Below, piece by piece: positions 17,356 through 27,155 of a stretch of 64,000 nt of DNA. The stretch lies in NCBI RefSeq assembly GCF_004006235.1, contig NZ_CP034753.1, positions 2,232,001-2,296,000 on the forward strand. Reading direction: 5' to 3'. The position numbers were made by a program, and so were the translations under genes. How positions within the stretch are numbered: the first letter of the stretch is position 1; each line of letters begins with the position of its first letter. This DNA comes from Agromyces sp. LHK192. Its GTDB lineage: Bacteria; Actinomycetota; Actinomycetes; Actinomycetales; Microbacteriaceae. Below the pieces are notes generated by a model. It did no database searches and was not told where the DNA came from. It worked only from the letters and a program-made list of their open reading frames with translations.

Positions 17356-18588
17356 GTGACCGAATCAGACCAGCAACCGTGGGGCCGCGTCGACGAGACG
17401 GGCACCGTCTTCGTGCGGACCGCCGAGGGCGAACGCGAGGTCGGCCAGTACCCCGACGGCACCGCCGAGGAGGCGCTCGCCTACTTCGAGCGCAAGTACA
17501 CCGACCTCGCCGGCCAGGTGACGCTCCTGGAGCAGCGAGTCCGTCGCGGCGCACCCGCCGCCGACGTCGCCAAGGCCGTGACGCACCTGCGCGCCTCGGT
17601 CGCCGACGCCCACGCGGTCGGTGATCTCGACGCCCTCGCGAAGCGACTCGAGGCCCTCTCCGGGACCGCCCAGGAACTCACGGAGCAGCAGCAGGCCGAG
17701 GCGCGCGCCGCCGTCGAGCAGGCGCTTGCCGAACGCGCCGCGATCGTCGAGCAGGCCGAGCAGCTCGCCGCGCAGGACCCGCAGAAGACGCAGTGGAAGC
17801 AGACGTCCGCAGCGCTCGACGAGCTGTTCGCCGCGTGGCAGCGCCACCAGCAGGAGGGCCCGCGCCTTCCGAAGAACGACGCCAACGAGCTCTGGAAGCG
17901 GTTCCGCACGGCGCGCGCGACCATCGAGACCCACCGCAAGGCCTTCTTCGCAGAACTGGATGCCTCGCACCGCGATGTGCGCGCACGCAAGCAGCGGCTG
18001 ATCGAGCGCGCGGAGGCCCTCGCACCGCGCGGTGCCGACGGCGTCGCCGAGTATCGGAACCTGCTCGACGAGTGGAAGCAGGCCGGACGCGCGGGCAAGA
18101 AGCTCGACGACGCGCTCTGGGCGAAGTTCAAGGCCGCCGGCGACGTGCTCTTCCAGGCGAAGGCCGAGGTCGACGCCCGCGACGACGAGGAGTTCCGTGC
18201 GAACCTCGAGCAGAAGCTCGAGGTCCTCACCGAAGCCGAGACGCTGCTCACCGCGACCGACCCGGCGCCGGCGCGAGCCACGCTGGGCCGGCTCCAGCGT
18301 CGCTGGGACGAGATCGGCAAGGTGCCGCGCGACCACGTGCGATCGGTCGAGGACCGTCTTCGCAAGGTCGAACAGCATGTCCGTTCCCTCGAGGACGAAC
18401 GCTGGCAGCGCGAGGACCCCGAGAAGAAGGCGCGCTCCGAGGGCATGCTCGGACAGCTCCAGGACGCGATCTCGAAGCTCGAGGCCGACCTCGCCGCCGC
18501 GGAGGCGTCGGGCGACGCGAGGGCCGCAGCGGAGGCGAAGGAAGCCCTCGAGGCCCGTCGCGCCTGGCTCAAGGCCGTCGGCGGCTGA
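17356..18588 (+). CDS. DUF349 domain-containing coiled-coil protein
   Basis: A 410-residue, almost entirely helical and charged protein without membrane segment or known catalytic motif. The N-terminal ~80 residues (WGRVDETGTVFVRTAEGEREVGQYPDGT) form a short beta region; from about 130 onward there are repeats of the DUF349 type, with tryptophans every ~75 residues (QKTQWKQTSAALDELFAAWQ, LLDEWKQAGRAGKKLDDALWAKFK, LQRRWDEIGKVPRDHVRSVEDRLR). Function unknown. GTG start with GTGAGG in front. The gene converges on rel with one more gene between. Confidence 0.85.
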   Translation: MTESDQQPWGRVDETGTVFVRTAEGEREVGQYPDGTAEEALAYFERKYTDLAGQVTLLEQRVRRGAPAADVAKAVTHLRASVADAHAVGDLDALAKRLEALSGTAQELTEQQQAEARAAVEQALAERAAIVEQAEQLAAQDPQKTQWKQTSAALDELFAAWQRHQQEGPRLPKNDANELWKRFRTARATIETHRKAFFAELDASHRDVRARKQRLIERAEALAPRGADGVAEYRNLLDEWKQAGRAGKKLDDALWAKFKAAGDVLFQAKAEVDARDDEEFRANLEQKLEVLTEAETLLTATDPAPARATLGRLQRRWDEIGKVPRDHVRSVEDRLRKVEQHVRSLEDERWQREDPEKKARSEGMLGQLQDAISKLEADLAAAEASGDARAAAEAKEALEARRAWLKAVGG

Positions 18589-18682
18589 TCCGGCCGTTCC
18601 TGCGCACCCCGCAGGTCCCGCGTTCATCCACAGATGCCGCGCAGGCGATCGGCGGCGCATCCGGGTGCTCCACGCTGGAGCG

Positions 18683-19231
18683 ATGACCCGTCTCCCCAGC
18701 GTCCTCGGCCCTGCCGACCTCCCGCTCGCCGAACTGTGCGCGGCCAGGCTCGACGGCGAGGTCATGGGGTTCCTCGGAGGCTTCGTGCCGATCGACGAGC
18801 CCGACCTTCCGTCACTCCGCGCGCAGGCGCTCGCGCTCGACGCCGAACCCGACCTCATCATCGACCGCGCCTCCGCAGCGTGGGTGCACGGCGCGGTCGA
18901 GGTGCCGCCGGCGCGCACGACCTTCTGCATCGACGCGACCGCGCGGACCACGGCGCGGCTCGACCGCGGTCGGGTCCGCGAGGTGCGACTCGCCGCGGAG
19001 GACGTGGTCGGCTTCGGGCGGGCGCGATGCACCAGCAGGGCGCGCACCGCCTACGACCTCGTCCGCGATCCGGCGATCGACGACCGCACCGTGGTCGCGA
19101 CCGTCGCCGCCCTCGTCACCGGTCGAACACGGATGCTGGCGGACCTCCATGCTCGCCTCGACGCCGCGCACCGCCTGCCGCACAAGCAGCTCGCCTTCGG
19201 CCGCCTCGCGGCAGTGGCTGCGCAACGCTGA
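18683..19231 (+). CDS. Uncharacterised protein, resembles the C-terminal part of AbiEi-type antitoxins
   Basis: A 182-residue protein with no catalytic motif I can name. The pattern WVHGAVEVPP, RVREVRLAAEDVVGFGRARCTSRARTAYDLVRDP and ALVTGRTRMLADLHARL resembles the C-terminal region of actinobacterial AbiEi-family or DUF559-flanking proteins, where a similar RxTSPxRTAxDLxR stretch occurs. The N-terminal winged-helix domain of such antitoxins is absent, so this is a comparison rather than an assignment. The ATG has CTGGAG upstream. It ends 31 bases before the convergent rel stop. Confidence 0.6.
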   Translation: MTRLPSVLGPADLPLAELCAARLDGEVMGFLGGFVPIDEPDLPSLRAQALALDAEPDLIIDRASAAWVHGAVEVPPARTTFCIDATARTTARLDRGRVREVRLAAEDVVGFGRARCTSRARTAYDLVRDPAIDDRTVVATVAALVTGRTRMLADLHARLDAAHRLPHKQLAFGRLAAVAAQR

Positions 19232-19260
19232 CCCGCCCTGCCCGGCAGCAGGAGGGCGGG
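19232..19260. terminator. Bidirectional hairpin between convergent genes
   Basis: CCCGCCCT (19232-19239) pairs with AGGGCGGG (19253-19260) across a 13-base loop. It fills the gap between the plus-strand gene and the rel stop. Confidence 0.6.
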
Positions 19261-19262
19261 GT

Positions 19263-21512
19263 TCAGCCGTCCGAGACGCGATACACGTCGTAGACGGCAT
19301 CGATCCGGCGCACCGCGTTGAGCACGCGGTCGAGGTGCGTCGTGTCGCCCATCTCGAACACGAACCGGCTGAGCGCCAGGCGGTCGGTCGAGGTCGAGAC
19401 ATTCGCCGACAGGATGTTCACGTGGTGCTCCGACAGCACCCGCGTGACGTCCGAGAGCAGCCCGGAACGGTCGAGCGCCTCGATCTGGATCTGGACGAGG
19501 AAGACGCTCTTCGAACTCGGCGCCCACTCGACATCGATCATGCGTTCGGGCTCGCGGAGGAGCGACTGCACGTTGTGGCACTTCGCCTGGTGCACCGAGA
19601 CCCCCGAGCCACGGGTGATGAACCCGACGATCTCGTCGCCGGGCACCGGTGTGCAGCACCTCGCCAACTTCACGAGGATGTCCGGCGCACCGCGCACGAG
19701 CACGCCGGAGTCGCTCGAGCGAGGGATCTGGCGCGGCCTGGCCGAGATCGGCAGGTCCGGCTCGTCGTCGCCGTCGTCGACCTCGCGGACGAGCGCGAGC
19801 ACCTTCTCGAGCACCGACTGGGTGGAGATGTGCCCCTCGCCGACGGCCGCGTACAACGCGGAGACATCGTCGTATCGCAGCTGCGCCGCGACCTCCGCGA
19901 ACGACTCCTGGCTCATCAGCTTCTGCAGCGGGAGGTTGTGCTTTCGCATGGCGCGCGCGATCGCGTCGCGGCCGTGCTCGATCGCCTCGTCGCGGCGCTC
20001 CTTCGTGAACCACTGGCGGATCTTGTTGCGCGCCCGGGGACTCTTGACGAATGTCAGCCAGTCCTTGCTGGGTCCCGAATCCGGGTTCTTCGAGGTGAAC
20101 ACCTCGACGACGTCGCCGCTGGACAGCTCGCTCTCGAGCGGGACCAGACGTCCGTTCACCTTCGCACCCATCGTGCGATGCCCGACCTCGGTGTGCACGG
20201 CGTACGCGAAGTCGACGGGCGTGGCCCCCGACGGCAGGCCGATCACCCTGCCCTTCGGCGTGAAGACGTAGACCTCCTTCGCGCCGATCTCGAAACGGAG
20301 CGAGTCGAGGAACTCCCCCGGGTCCGCGGTCTCGGCCTGCCAGTCCGAGATGTGCGCGAGCCAGGCCATGTCGGTCTCGGCCGGGCGGTCGTCGGGGCGG
20401 CCGGTCGCCATCCGCTCCTTGTACTTCCAGTGCGCCGCGACGCCGTACTCGGCGCGCTGGTGCATGTCGTGCGTACGGATCTGGATCTCGACCGCGCGAC
20501 CCTTCGGCCCGAGCACGGTCGTGTGGAGCGACTGGTAGAGGTTGAACTTCGGGGTGGCGATGTAGTCCTTGAACCGGCCGGGGAGCGGCGTCCACCGCGC
20601 GTGGATCGCGCCGAGCACCGCGTAGCAGTCGCGGACCGAGTTCACGAGCACCCGGATGCCGACGAGGTCGTAGATCTCGTCGAACTCGCGGCCGCGGACG
20701 ATCATCTTCTGGTAGATCGAGTAGTACTGCTTGGGTCGGCCCACGACCTTGCCTCGGATCCGCGCCGCGCGGAGGTCCTCGTTGATGAGGTCGATCACCG
20801 ACTGCACGAACTCCTCGCGCTGCGGGGTCCGCTGCTTGACGAGGCTTTCGATCTCGGCGTAGAGCTTCGGATAGAGCACCGCGAACGAGAGGTCCTCGAG
20901 CTCCCACTTGATGGTCTGGATACCCAGACGATGCGCGAGCGGCGTGTAGATCTCGAGCGTCTCGGTGGCCTTGCGGGCGGCCGACTCCGAGGGCACGAAT
21001 CCCCAGGTCCTGGCGTTGTGCAGGCGGTCGGCCAGCTTGATGATCAGGACGCGGATGTCCTTCGACATCGCGACGATCATCTTCCGGACGGTCTCGGCCT
21101 GGGTCGAGTCGCCGTACTTGACCTTGTCGAGCTTGGTGACGCCGTCGACGAGCATCGCGATCTCGTCGCCGAAGTCGGCCTGCACCTGCGCGAGCGTGTA
21201 CGCCGTGTCCTCGACCGTGTCGTGCAGCAGCGCCGCGGCAACCGTCTTCGATCCGATGCCGAGGTCGGCGAGGATCTGCGCGACCGCGACGGGATGCGTG
21301 ATGTACGGCTCGCCGCTCTTGCGCTTCTGCCCCTCGTGCGCACGCTCGGCGACCTGGTACGCCCGTTCGATGACCGCGAGGTCGGCCTTCGGATGGTGCA
21401 TCCGCACCGTTCGCAACAGGGTGTCGACGGCACCGGTGGACTGCGCGCGCGAGAAGATCCGAGGCACGAGTCGACGCAGGGACGCCGTCTGGTTGGACCC
21501 GGTCTCCGTCAT
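19263..21512 (-). CDS. rel: Bifunctional (p)ppGpp synthetase/hydrolase
   Basis: Makes and degrades (p)ppGpp in the stringent response at the ribosome. The 749 residues hold the HD hydrolase domain (THPVAVAQILADLG, LLHDTVEDT near residue 97), the synthetase domain (RFKDYIATPKFNLYQSLHTTV, EIQIRTHDMHQRAEYG), a TGS domain (VYVFTPKGRVIGLPSGATPVDFAYAVHTEVG) and a C-terminal ACT domain (ALDRSGLLSDVTRVLSEHHVNILS). Both active sites look intact. I chose ATG 21512 because GGAGG lies 8 bases upstream; the in-frame GTG at 21521 would overlap that site. Confidence 0.97.
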   Translation of the reverse strand: MTETGSNQTASLRRLVPRIFSRAQSTGAVDTLLRTVRMHHPKADLAVIERAYQVAERAHEGQKRKSGEPYITHPVAVAQILADLGIGSKTVAAALLHDTVEDTAYTLAQVQADFGDEIAMLVDGVTKLDKVKYGDSTQAETVRKMIVAMSKDIRVLIIKLADRLHNARTWGFVPSESAARKATETLEIYTPLAHRLGIQTIKWELEDLSFAVLYPKLYAEIESLVKQRTPQREEFVQSVIDLINEDLRAARIRGKVVGRPKQYYSIYQKMIVRGREFDEIYDLVGIRVLVNSVRDCYAVLGAIHARWTPLPGRFKDYIATPKFNLYQSLHTTVLGPKGRAVEIQIRTHDMHQRAEYGVAAHWKYKERMATGRPDDRPAETDMAWLAHISDWQAETADPGEFLDSLRFEIGAKEVYVFTPKGRVIGLPSGATPVDFAYAVHTEVGHRTMGAKVNGRLVPLESELSSGDVVEVFTSKNPDSGPSKDWLTFVKSPRARNKIRQWFTKERRDEAIEHGRDAIARAMRKHNLPLQKLMSQESFAEVAAQLRYDDVSALYAAVGEGHISTQSVLEKVLALVREVDDGDDEPDLPISARPRQIPRSSDSGVLVRGAPDILVKLARCCTPVPGDEIVGFITRGSGVSVHQAKCHNVQSLLREPERMIDVEWAPSSKSVFLVQIQIEALDRSGLLSDVTRVLSEHHVNILSANVSTSTDRLALSRFVFEMGDTTHLDRVLNAVRRIDAVYDVYRVSDG

Positions 21513-21590
21513 GCTCGCCACCTCCAGACTTCGATTATCGCCGCTTCGCGGTGATCATCGGGACGGAAGGCCGCTCGCACGCGGTGGCCG

Positions 21591-22613
21591 TCATGCGGAA
21601 GCGACCGCCTCGGCCTCGATCGACGCGGAACCGCCGGCGCGCTCGCGCTCCTTCAGCACCTTGGCGTCGTGGCGCTTGATCGCCGGCTCCCCCTCGCGCA
21701 GTTGCGAGTACAGCGGTGCGGCGAGGAAGACCGTCGACCAGGTGCCGACCAGGATGCCGACGAGCAGCGCGAGCGAGATGTCGCGGAGCGTTTCGGCGCC
21801 GAGCGCACCCGCGCCGATGAAGAGGATCGCGGCGACGGGAAGTGCGGCGACGACCGAGGTGTTGATCGACCGCACGAGCGTCTGGTTGACGGCGAGGTTG
21901 ACGCTCTCGGCGAATGTGCGTCGCGATTCCTCGCCGTCTTCCGCCGTGTTCTCGCGGATCTTGTCGAACACGACGACCGTGTCGTAGAGCGAGTAACTGA
22001 GGATGGTCAGGATGCCGATCATCGCGGCCGGCGACACCTCGAAGCCGACGGAGATGTACACGCCGACGGTCACGATGAGGTCGGCGACGAGTGCGATGAT
22101 CGCGGCCGCCGACATCTTCCAGGTGCGGAAGTAGAGGGCCATCACGATGGCTGCGAGGAGCACGAACGCGATGAGGCCGACCACGGCCTGCCGCGTCACG
22201 TCCTGGCCCCAGCTCGGTCCGATGAACGTGGAGGTGACCTCGGACTCCTCGACGCCGTACGCCTCGGCCAACGCGCGCGACACCTCGAGCGACTCGGCCT
22301 GCTCGAGCTGCTCGGTCTGGACCTTGACGCCCGAGTCGCCGATGATCGTCACCTTCGGCACCGCGTCGGGCACCACGGAGTGCACCGCTTCCTCGGCTGG
22401 CTCCGCCGTGGCGTTCTCGGCGCCGGACACGGCGAACTGCGAACCGCCGGTGAACTCGATGCTGAGGTTCACCCCTCGCAGCGCCGGGATCGCGATGGAG
22501 AGGATGAGCAGGACGCCGATGAGGATGTACCACTTGCGGCGGCCGCCGACGAAGTTGAACGATCGCTTCCCGGTGTAGAGGTCGTTGCCGAAGGTGGTCA
22601 GTCGGTTGGCCAT
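21591..22613 (-). CDS. secF: Protein translocase subunit SecF
   Basis: With SecD it uses the proton gradient to help release proteins exported by SecYEG. The 340 residues give six transmembrane segments: the first at about 28-48, the periplasmic P1 region with NLSIEFTGGSQFAV, and the remaining five from about 165 to 310 (LLAAIVMALYFRTWKMSAAAIIALVADLIVTVGVYI, SYSLYDTVVVFDKIRE). The C-terminal tail is charged. The ATG overlaps the secD stop by one base, so the two are coupled. Confidence 0.96.
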   Translation of the reverse strand: MANRLTTFGNDLYTGKRSFNFVGGRRKWYILIGVLLILSIAIPALRGVNLSIEFTGGSQFAVSGAENATAEPAEEAVHSVVPDAVPKVTIIGDSGVKVQTEQLEQAESLEVSRALAEAYGVEESEVTSTFIGPSWGQDVTRQAVVGLIAFVLLAAIVMALYFRTWKMSAAAIIALVADLIVTVGVYISVGFEVSPAAMIGILTILSYSLYDTVVVFDKIRENTAEDGEESRRTFAESVNLAVNQTLVRSINTSVVAALPVAAILFIGAGALGAETLRDISLALLVGILVGTWSTVFLAAPLYSQLREGEPAIKRHDAKVLKERERAGGSASIEAEAVASA

Positions 22614-24346
22614 CAGGACTCCTTGCCCTCGTCGGAGCCGGTGCCCGCGGTGACCGCGGCCTTGCGCTCGGCGATCGTCTGGCGCCGCTGCGCCTCCTTG
22701 GAGCTCGACGCCGCCTTGCGCGCGGGCACTGCGGTCGTCTTGCGGAACTCCGCCCGGCCGCGGTAGACGGCCCCGAGCGCATTCGGATCGAGCCCGGACC
22801 ACGGGTTCCCGCTCGAGAAGAACTTCGTCTGCGCGAGCAACTGGAGCATCGGGTGGGTGAAGAGGATCACGATGATGACGTCGATGACCGTCGTCACGCC
22901 AAGCGTGAATGCGAAGCCCTTGACGCTGCCGACCGCGAGCACGAACAGCACGATCGCGGCGAGCAGGTTGACGCCCTTCGATGCGAGCACCGTGCGGAAG
23001 GCGCGCTTCCATCCGGCCTCGACGGCGCCGACCAGTGCACGGCCGTCACGGAGTTCGTCACGGACGCGTTCGAAGTACACGATGAACGAGTCCGCCGTGA
23101 AGCCGATCGCGACGATCAGACCCGCGATTCCGGCCAACGAGAGGCGCAGGCCTTCGCGCCACGACAGGATCGTGATCACGAGGTACGTGATGACGCCCGC
23201 GATGATGAGCGAGGCGATCGTGACGGAGGCGAGTGCCCGGTACTGGAAGATCGTGTAGATCACGACCAGGATCAGGCCGATGAGGCCCGCGATGAGGCCC
23301 GCCTGCAATTGCGCGGCACCGAGGGTCGGCGAGATCGTGTCGGTGGACTGCACCGTGAAGCTGATGGGCAGCGCACCGAACTTGAGCTGGTCGGCGAGCG
23401 CCTTGCTCGACTCCTGGGTGAACTGACCCGTGATCTGCGGCCGGCCGTCGGTGATCACACCGTTCATCGACGGCGCCGAGAGCACGGCACCGTCGAGCAC
23501 GAACGCGAACTGGTCGCGCGGGGGCTCGCTCGAGAGCGCGAACAGCCGTGTGCTGACCTCGGCGAAGTCCTCGGTGCCCTGTTCGTCGAAGACGATGTTG
23601 ACCGCCCACTGACCGGTCGTGCCGCCCGTCGAAGTGGTGACCATGCCGGCGCTCGCGTCGACGATGTTCTCCCCGGAGACCTCGACCGGACCGAGCGCGT
23701 ACTTCACCGATCGCGTGACGTCGCAGGTGACGAGCGGCTCGTCGGCGGGCGCGACACTCGCCGCGACCTCGTCCAGCGACGAGCAGTCGAACGAGTCGTA
23801 CTCGGCCTGCAGGGCGGGGGTCACCCAGTTGAGGTCGCTGCCGTCGGTCGGTTCGACCGTCGGGGTGTCGGAGAGGTCGGCCGGGTCCTCGGTCGGCTCG
23901 GCCGAGGCGCTCGGATCGATCGAGGCGTTGCTCGGCGACCCGGCCAGGAGCACGGGGCGCAGCTCGAGCTTCGCGGACGACTGGATGCGCGCACGCGTCT
24001 GGTCGTCGAGCTCGCCCGGGATGCGGACGACGACGTTGTCGCCCTCGGTGTTGATCTCGGCCTCGGCGACACCGGAGGCGTCGACGCGCTGGCGGATGAT
24101 CGAGACCGCCTGGTCGAGCTGCTCCTGCGAGACCGTCGCGCCGTCCTCGAGTTCCGGCTCGAGGATGATCTGCGTTCCGCCCTCGAGGTCGAGCGCGAGT
24201 TTGGGCGTCCAGGAGCCGCCGCCCCAGATGACGCCCGCGGCGTTGATCGCGAAGAGCGCGGCGATCATCACGCCGAGCCAGGTCAGCGATCGCCACGCCT
24301 TACGGACGGGCGCGGGCCGAGAGGACCGCTTGGTGGGTGCAGCCAC
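22613..24346 (-). CDS. secD: Protein translocase subunit SecD
   Basis: Partner of SecF. The 577 residues have one N-terminal transmembrane helix (~20-42), the LALDLEGGTQIILEPE motif, a large extracytoplasmic region, and five C-terminal helices with IGLILVVIYTIFQYR and GLIVAIGFTADSFIVYFERVRDE. The P1 head contains an extra Ser/Thr/Asp/Pro-rich loop (about residues 145-190), common in Actinobacteria. GTG start, 65 bases after yajC. Confidence 0.96.
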   Translation of the reverse strand: MAAPTKRSSRPAPVRKAWRSLTWLGVMIAALFAINAAGVIWGGGSWTPKLALDLEGGTQIILEPELEDGATVSQEQLDQAVSIIRQRVDASGVAEAEINTEGDNVVVRIPGELDDQTRARIQSSAKLELRPVLLAGSPSNASIDPSASAEPTEDPADLSDTPTVEPTDGSDLNWVTPALQAEYDSFDCSSLDEVAASVAPADEPLVTCDVTRSVKYALGPVEVSGENIVDASAGMVTTSTGGTTGQWAVNIVFDEQGTEDFAEVSTRLFALSSEPPRDQFAFVLDGAVLSAPSMNGVITDGRPQITGQFTQESSKALADQLKFGALPISFTVQSTDTISPTLGAAQLQAGLIAGLIGLILVVIYTIFQYRALASVTIASLIIAGVITYLVITILSWREGLRLSLAGIAGLIVAIGFTADSFIVYFERVRDELRDGRALVGAVEAGWKRAFRTVLASKGVNLLAAIVLFVLAVGSVKGFAFTLGVTTVIDVIIVILFTHPMLQLLAQTKFFSSGNPWSGLDPNALGAVYRGRAEFRKTTAVPARKAASSSKEAQRRQTIAERKAAVTAGTGSDEGKES

Positions 24347-24370
24347 GTTGGTGTGTGCCTTCTCTGAAGC

Positions 24371-24392
24371 GCCCGCGCGTCAGCGCGCGGGC
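24371..24392 (-). other. Hairpin between yajC and secD
   Basis: A perfect 9-bp GC stem (24371-24379 with 24384-24392) and four-base loop. It could attenuate secD-secF relative to yajC or protect mRNA ends; no T-tract follows. Confidence 0.5.
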
Positions 24393-24411
24393 GAAGCGAC
24401 GGGTTGGGGGC

Positions 24412-24813
24412 TCAGTCGTCCGACTTCTTGGTGTCGGGCTTCTCGTCTGCGGACGATTCGATCCGCTCGCCGAACTCGGGCTCGGATTCCGGAGCGGTGT
24501 TCAGCTCGACGGCCTCGTCGCCGGCCTCGGTGTCGGTGACCGCATCGACGGGGTCGACGACGCGCGCGATGGTCTGGCGGTGCACCGTGAGCACCGTGCC
24601 CGGGGCGACTTCGAGCTCGACCTGGTTCTCGTCCTCGTCGATGGCGATGATCGTGCCGTACAGGCCGAAGTTCGTCATCACGCGTGCACCGGGGAGGACC
24701 TTGGACTGCTGCTCACGCTGCTCCGCCTGGCGCTTCCGCGAATTGCGGAACATGAAGAAGATCAGCACCGCCAGGATGGCGAGCATGGCGATAGTGAACG
24801 GATCGAAAACCAT
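24412..24813 (-). CDS. yajC: Preprotein translocase subunit YajC
   Basis: Accessory subunit of the SecDF complex. The 133 residues start with a single transmembrane helix (about 6-22, IAMLAILAVLIFFMF) followed by the conserved RKRQAEQREQQSKVLPGARVMTNFGLYGTI. The tail from about residue 90 is acidic and low in complexity. ATG start; first gene of yajC-secD-secF. Confidence 0.95.
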   Translation of the reverse strand: MVFDPFTIAMLAILAVLIFFMFRNSRKRQAEQREQQSKVLPGARVMTNFGLYGTIIAIDEDENQVELEVAPGTVLTVHRQTIARVVDPVDAVTDTEAGDEAVELNTAPESEPEFGERIESSADEKPDTKKSDD

Positions 24814-24885
24814 GGGGACGAAGGAACCTTCCGAGGTGCGGCGCTGCGCACGAAGTCATGTGCAGGGGGGCCTGAGCCTCATTGG

Positions 24886-24891
24886 ATTATA
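24886..24891 (-). promoter_or_regulatory. Consensus -10 box of yajC-secD-secF inside the ruvB stop
   Basis: A perfect TATAAT on the minus strand, 72 bases before the yajC ATG. The ruvB stop codon TAA is the middle of this box (CTA-TAA-T). The -35 region lies in ruvB coding sequence and is not close to TTGACA. Confidence 0.6.
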
Positions 24892-25921
24892 GGTCATCGA
24901 TCGGGAGCGCCGACGGCGAATCCGGTACCCGGTCCGCCAGGCCGAAATGCCGCCACGCCTCGGGCGTCGCGACGCGCCCGCGCGGGGTCCGGACCACGAG
25001 CCCGATCCGGACCAGGAACGGCTCGACCACCGCCTCGATGGTCTCCGCCTCCTCACCGACCGAGACCGCGAGGGTGTTGAGGCCCACCGGTCCCCCGCCG
25101 AACCTCGTCAGGAGCGTCTGCATCACCGCGCGATCGAGTCGGTCGAGGCCGAGCGCGTCGACGTCGTAGAGGTCGAGGGCCGCCCTGACGGCCTCGACGT
25201 CGGCCCGCCCGCCGTGCACGAGCACGTAATCGCGCACGCGACGCAGCAGCCGGTTCGCGATGCGCGGGGTGCCCCTGCATCGTCCGGCGATCTCGGCGAG
25301 CGCGGCGCGGTCGACCTCGAGTCCGAGCATCACGGCTGCCCGGCCCAGCACCTGCTCGAGCTCGGACTCGTCGTAGAACTCGAGGTGCGCCGTGAAGCCG
25401 AATCGGTCGCGGAGCGGGTTCGGCAGCAGGCCCGCGCGCGTGGTCGCGCCGACGAGGGTGAACGGCGCGAGGTCGAGCGGGACCGACGTGGCCCCGGCCC
25501 CCTTGCCGACCATGATGTCGATGCGGAAGTCCTCCATCGCGAGGTACAGCATCTCCTCCGCCGAACGTGCCATGCGGTGGATCTCGTCGATGAACAGCAC
25601 CTCGCCCGGGATGAGCGAGCTCAGGATGGCGGCCAGGTCGCCGGCGTGCTGGATCGCGGGCCCGCTCGACATGCGCAGCGGCCTTCCGCCCTCGTGGGCC
25701 ACGATCATCGCGAGCGTCGTCTTGCCGAGCCCCGGCGGGCCGGCGAGCAGGATGTGGTCGGGCGTACGCTGCTGGATCACGGCGGCCGTGAGCAGCAGCT
25801 GCATCTGCCCTCGCACGCGGGACTGGCCGACGAACTCCTGCAGGCTCTTGGGGCGGAGCGCGCCCTCGAAGGCGAGCTCGGCCTCCGAGGCCAGTACCGG
25901 GTCGGTCAGGTCGTCGGTCAT
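24887..25921 (-). CDS. ruvB: Holliday junction branch migration helicase RuvB
   Basis: Hexameric AAA+ motor that drives branch migration on RuvA-bound junctions. The 344 residues include [12 protein letters not shown], Walker [16 protein letters not shown] at about 60, Walker [10 protein letters not shown], sensor 1 [21 protein letters not shown], the arginine-bearing [16 protein letters not shown] and the C-terminal winged helix ([17 protein letters not shown]). ATG overlaps the ruvA stop. Confidence 0.98.
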   Translation of the reverse strand: MTDDLTDPVLASEAELAFEGALRPKSLQEFVGQSRVRGQMQLLLTAAVIQQRTPDHILLAGPPGLGKTTLAMIVAHEGGRPLRMSSGPAIQHAGDLAAILSSLIPGEVLFIDEIHRMARSAEEMLYLAMEDFRIDIMVGKGAGATSVPLDLAPFTLVGATTRAGLLPNPLRDRFGFTAHLEFYDESELEQVLGRAAVMLGLEVDRAALAEIAGRCRGTPRIANRLLRRVRDYVLVHGGRADVEAVRAALDLYDVDALGLDRLDRAVMQTLLTRFGGGPVGLNTLAVSVGEEAETIEAVVEPFLVRIGLVVRTPRGRVATPEAWRHFGLADRVPDSPSALPIDDL

Positions 25922-26538
25922 CGGGCCCTCCCGACGTGCTGGGCCGGCCCGAGCCGTGCGAGCGTGAGCCGGAGCAGGGCGGGCACCGATGCGGCATCCG
26001 ATTCGGACGCGGTCGCGGCCGTCTCCTCGACGGCTTCGGCGGCGACGCGTTCCGACCAGCCGAGACCCGTGAGCGCGGCGAGCACGCTCTCGGTCACCGT
26101 GCCGGTGACGACCGGCGCGGCGGCGGGACGCGCGGCGGGCGCATGGAGCTTGCCCGCGAGGGAGACGGTGATGAGCTTCGCGGTCTTCGGCCCGATGCCG
26201 CTGACCTTCCGGAAGACCGCGTCGTCGTCGCGCTGCACGGCCTCGGCGACCTGGTCGGGCGAGACGACCGACAGCACGCCGAGCGCCGACTTCGGCCCGA
26301 CGCCCGTGACGCCGATCAGCAGCTCGAACACGTCGAGCTCGTCGCGCGTCGCGAACCCGAACAGGGTCATGGAGTCCTCGCGGACGATGAGCGCGGTGTG
26401 CACGTGCGCTTCGTCGCCCTCGCGGCAGGCGAGCACGAGGGCCGGCGTGGTGTTGACCTGGTAGCCGACGCCGCCGACGTCGAGGACGATCGAGCTGCCT
26501 GCGGCGGCGAGCACGCGCCCGCGGAGGGAGGAGATCAC
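25918..26538 (-). CDS. ruvA: Holliday junction DNA helicase subunit RuvA
   Basis: Tetrameric junction-binding protein. The 206 residues have the N-terminal OB fold ([28 protein letters not shown]), the two helix-hairpin-helix motifs ([32 protein letters not shown]) and the C-terminal RuvB-contact domain ([17 protein letters not shown]) after an Ala/Pro linker. GTG start overlapping the ruvC stop. Order ruvC-ruvA-ruvB is complete. Confidence 0.97.
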   Translation of the reverse strand: MISSLRGRVLAAAGSSIVLDVGGVGYQVNTTPALVLACREGDEAHVHTALIVREDSMTLFGFATRDELDVFELLIGVTGVGPKSALGVLSVVSPDQVAEAVQRDDDAVFRKVSGIGPKTAKLITVSLAGKLHAPAARPAAAPVVTGTVTESVLAALTGLGWSERVAAEAVEETAATASESDAASVPALLRLTLARLGPAQHVGRAR

Positions 26539-27146
26539 TCCTTCACCCTACGGGCGGCCCCCGACACGGCCGCGGCACGTTCGGCGGCGAGCCATGCGCG
26601 CTGCGCCGGGGTCAGGCCGGAGGCATCCGACTCGCCGGCGGCGTCGAGTTCGCGGCGGGCCGTTCCCTGCCCGCCGCCGGTCCGCCAGGCATGGCAGATC
26701 GCGAGGGCGAGCGCGTCGGCCGCGTCGGCGGGCTTGGGCACCGCCTCGAGTCCGAGGATCCGCGCGACCATCGCACCGACCTGCTTCTTGTCGGCGCGGC
26801 CGTACCCGGTGATCGACGCCTTGACCTCGGACGGCGTGTGCAACGTCACCGGGAGTTCGCGGCGGGCGGCGATCAGCATCGCCACGCCGGAGATCTGCGC
26901 GGTGCCCATGATGGTGGAGACGTCGGAACGGGCGAACACGCGCTCGAGCGCGACCGCCTGCGGCCGATGCTCGTCGAAGATCGCCTCGAGTCCGTCGGCG
27001 ATGCGCGCGAGGCGCCGCTCGATCGGGAGCTCGGTCGGCGACCGGAGCACGACGACGTCGACGAGTCGTGCCGTGCGATTCGGCTCGACGTCGACCACGC
27101 CCACGCCGCACCGGGTGAGCCCGGGGTCGACGCCGAGCACCCGCAT
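26535..27146 (-). CDS. ruvC: Crossover junction endodeoxyribonuclease RuvC
   Basis: Resolves Holliday junctions by paired nicks. The 203 residues carry the RNase H-fold acidic residues: [14 protein letters not shown] with Asp7, [10 protein letters not shown] with the catalytic Glu, and [15 protein letters not shown] with the C-terminal Asps. The tail (about 165-203) is an Ala-rich non-conserved extension. ATG start, 9 bases after the yebC stop. Confidence 0.97.
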   Translation of the reverse strand: MRVLGVDPGLTRCGVGVVDVEPNRTARLVDVVVLRSPTELPIERRLARIADGLEAIFDEHRPQAVALERVFARSDVSTIMGTAQISGVAMLIAARRELPVTLHTPSEVKASITGYGRADKKQVGAMVARILGLEAVPKPADAADALALAICHAWRTGGGQGTARRELDAAGESDASGLTPAQRAWLAAERAAAVSGAARRVKE

Positions 27147-27155
27147 GGCGATGGG

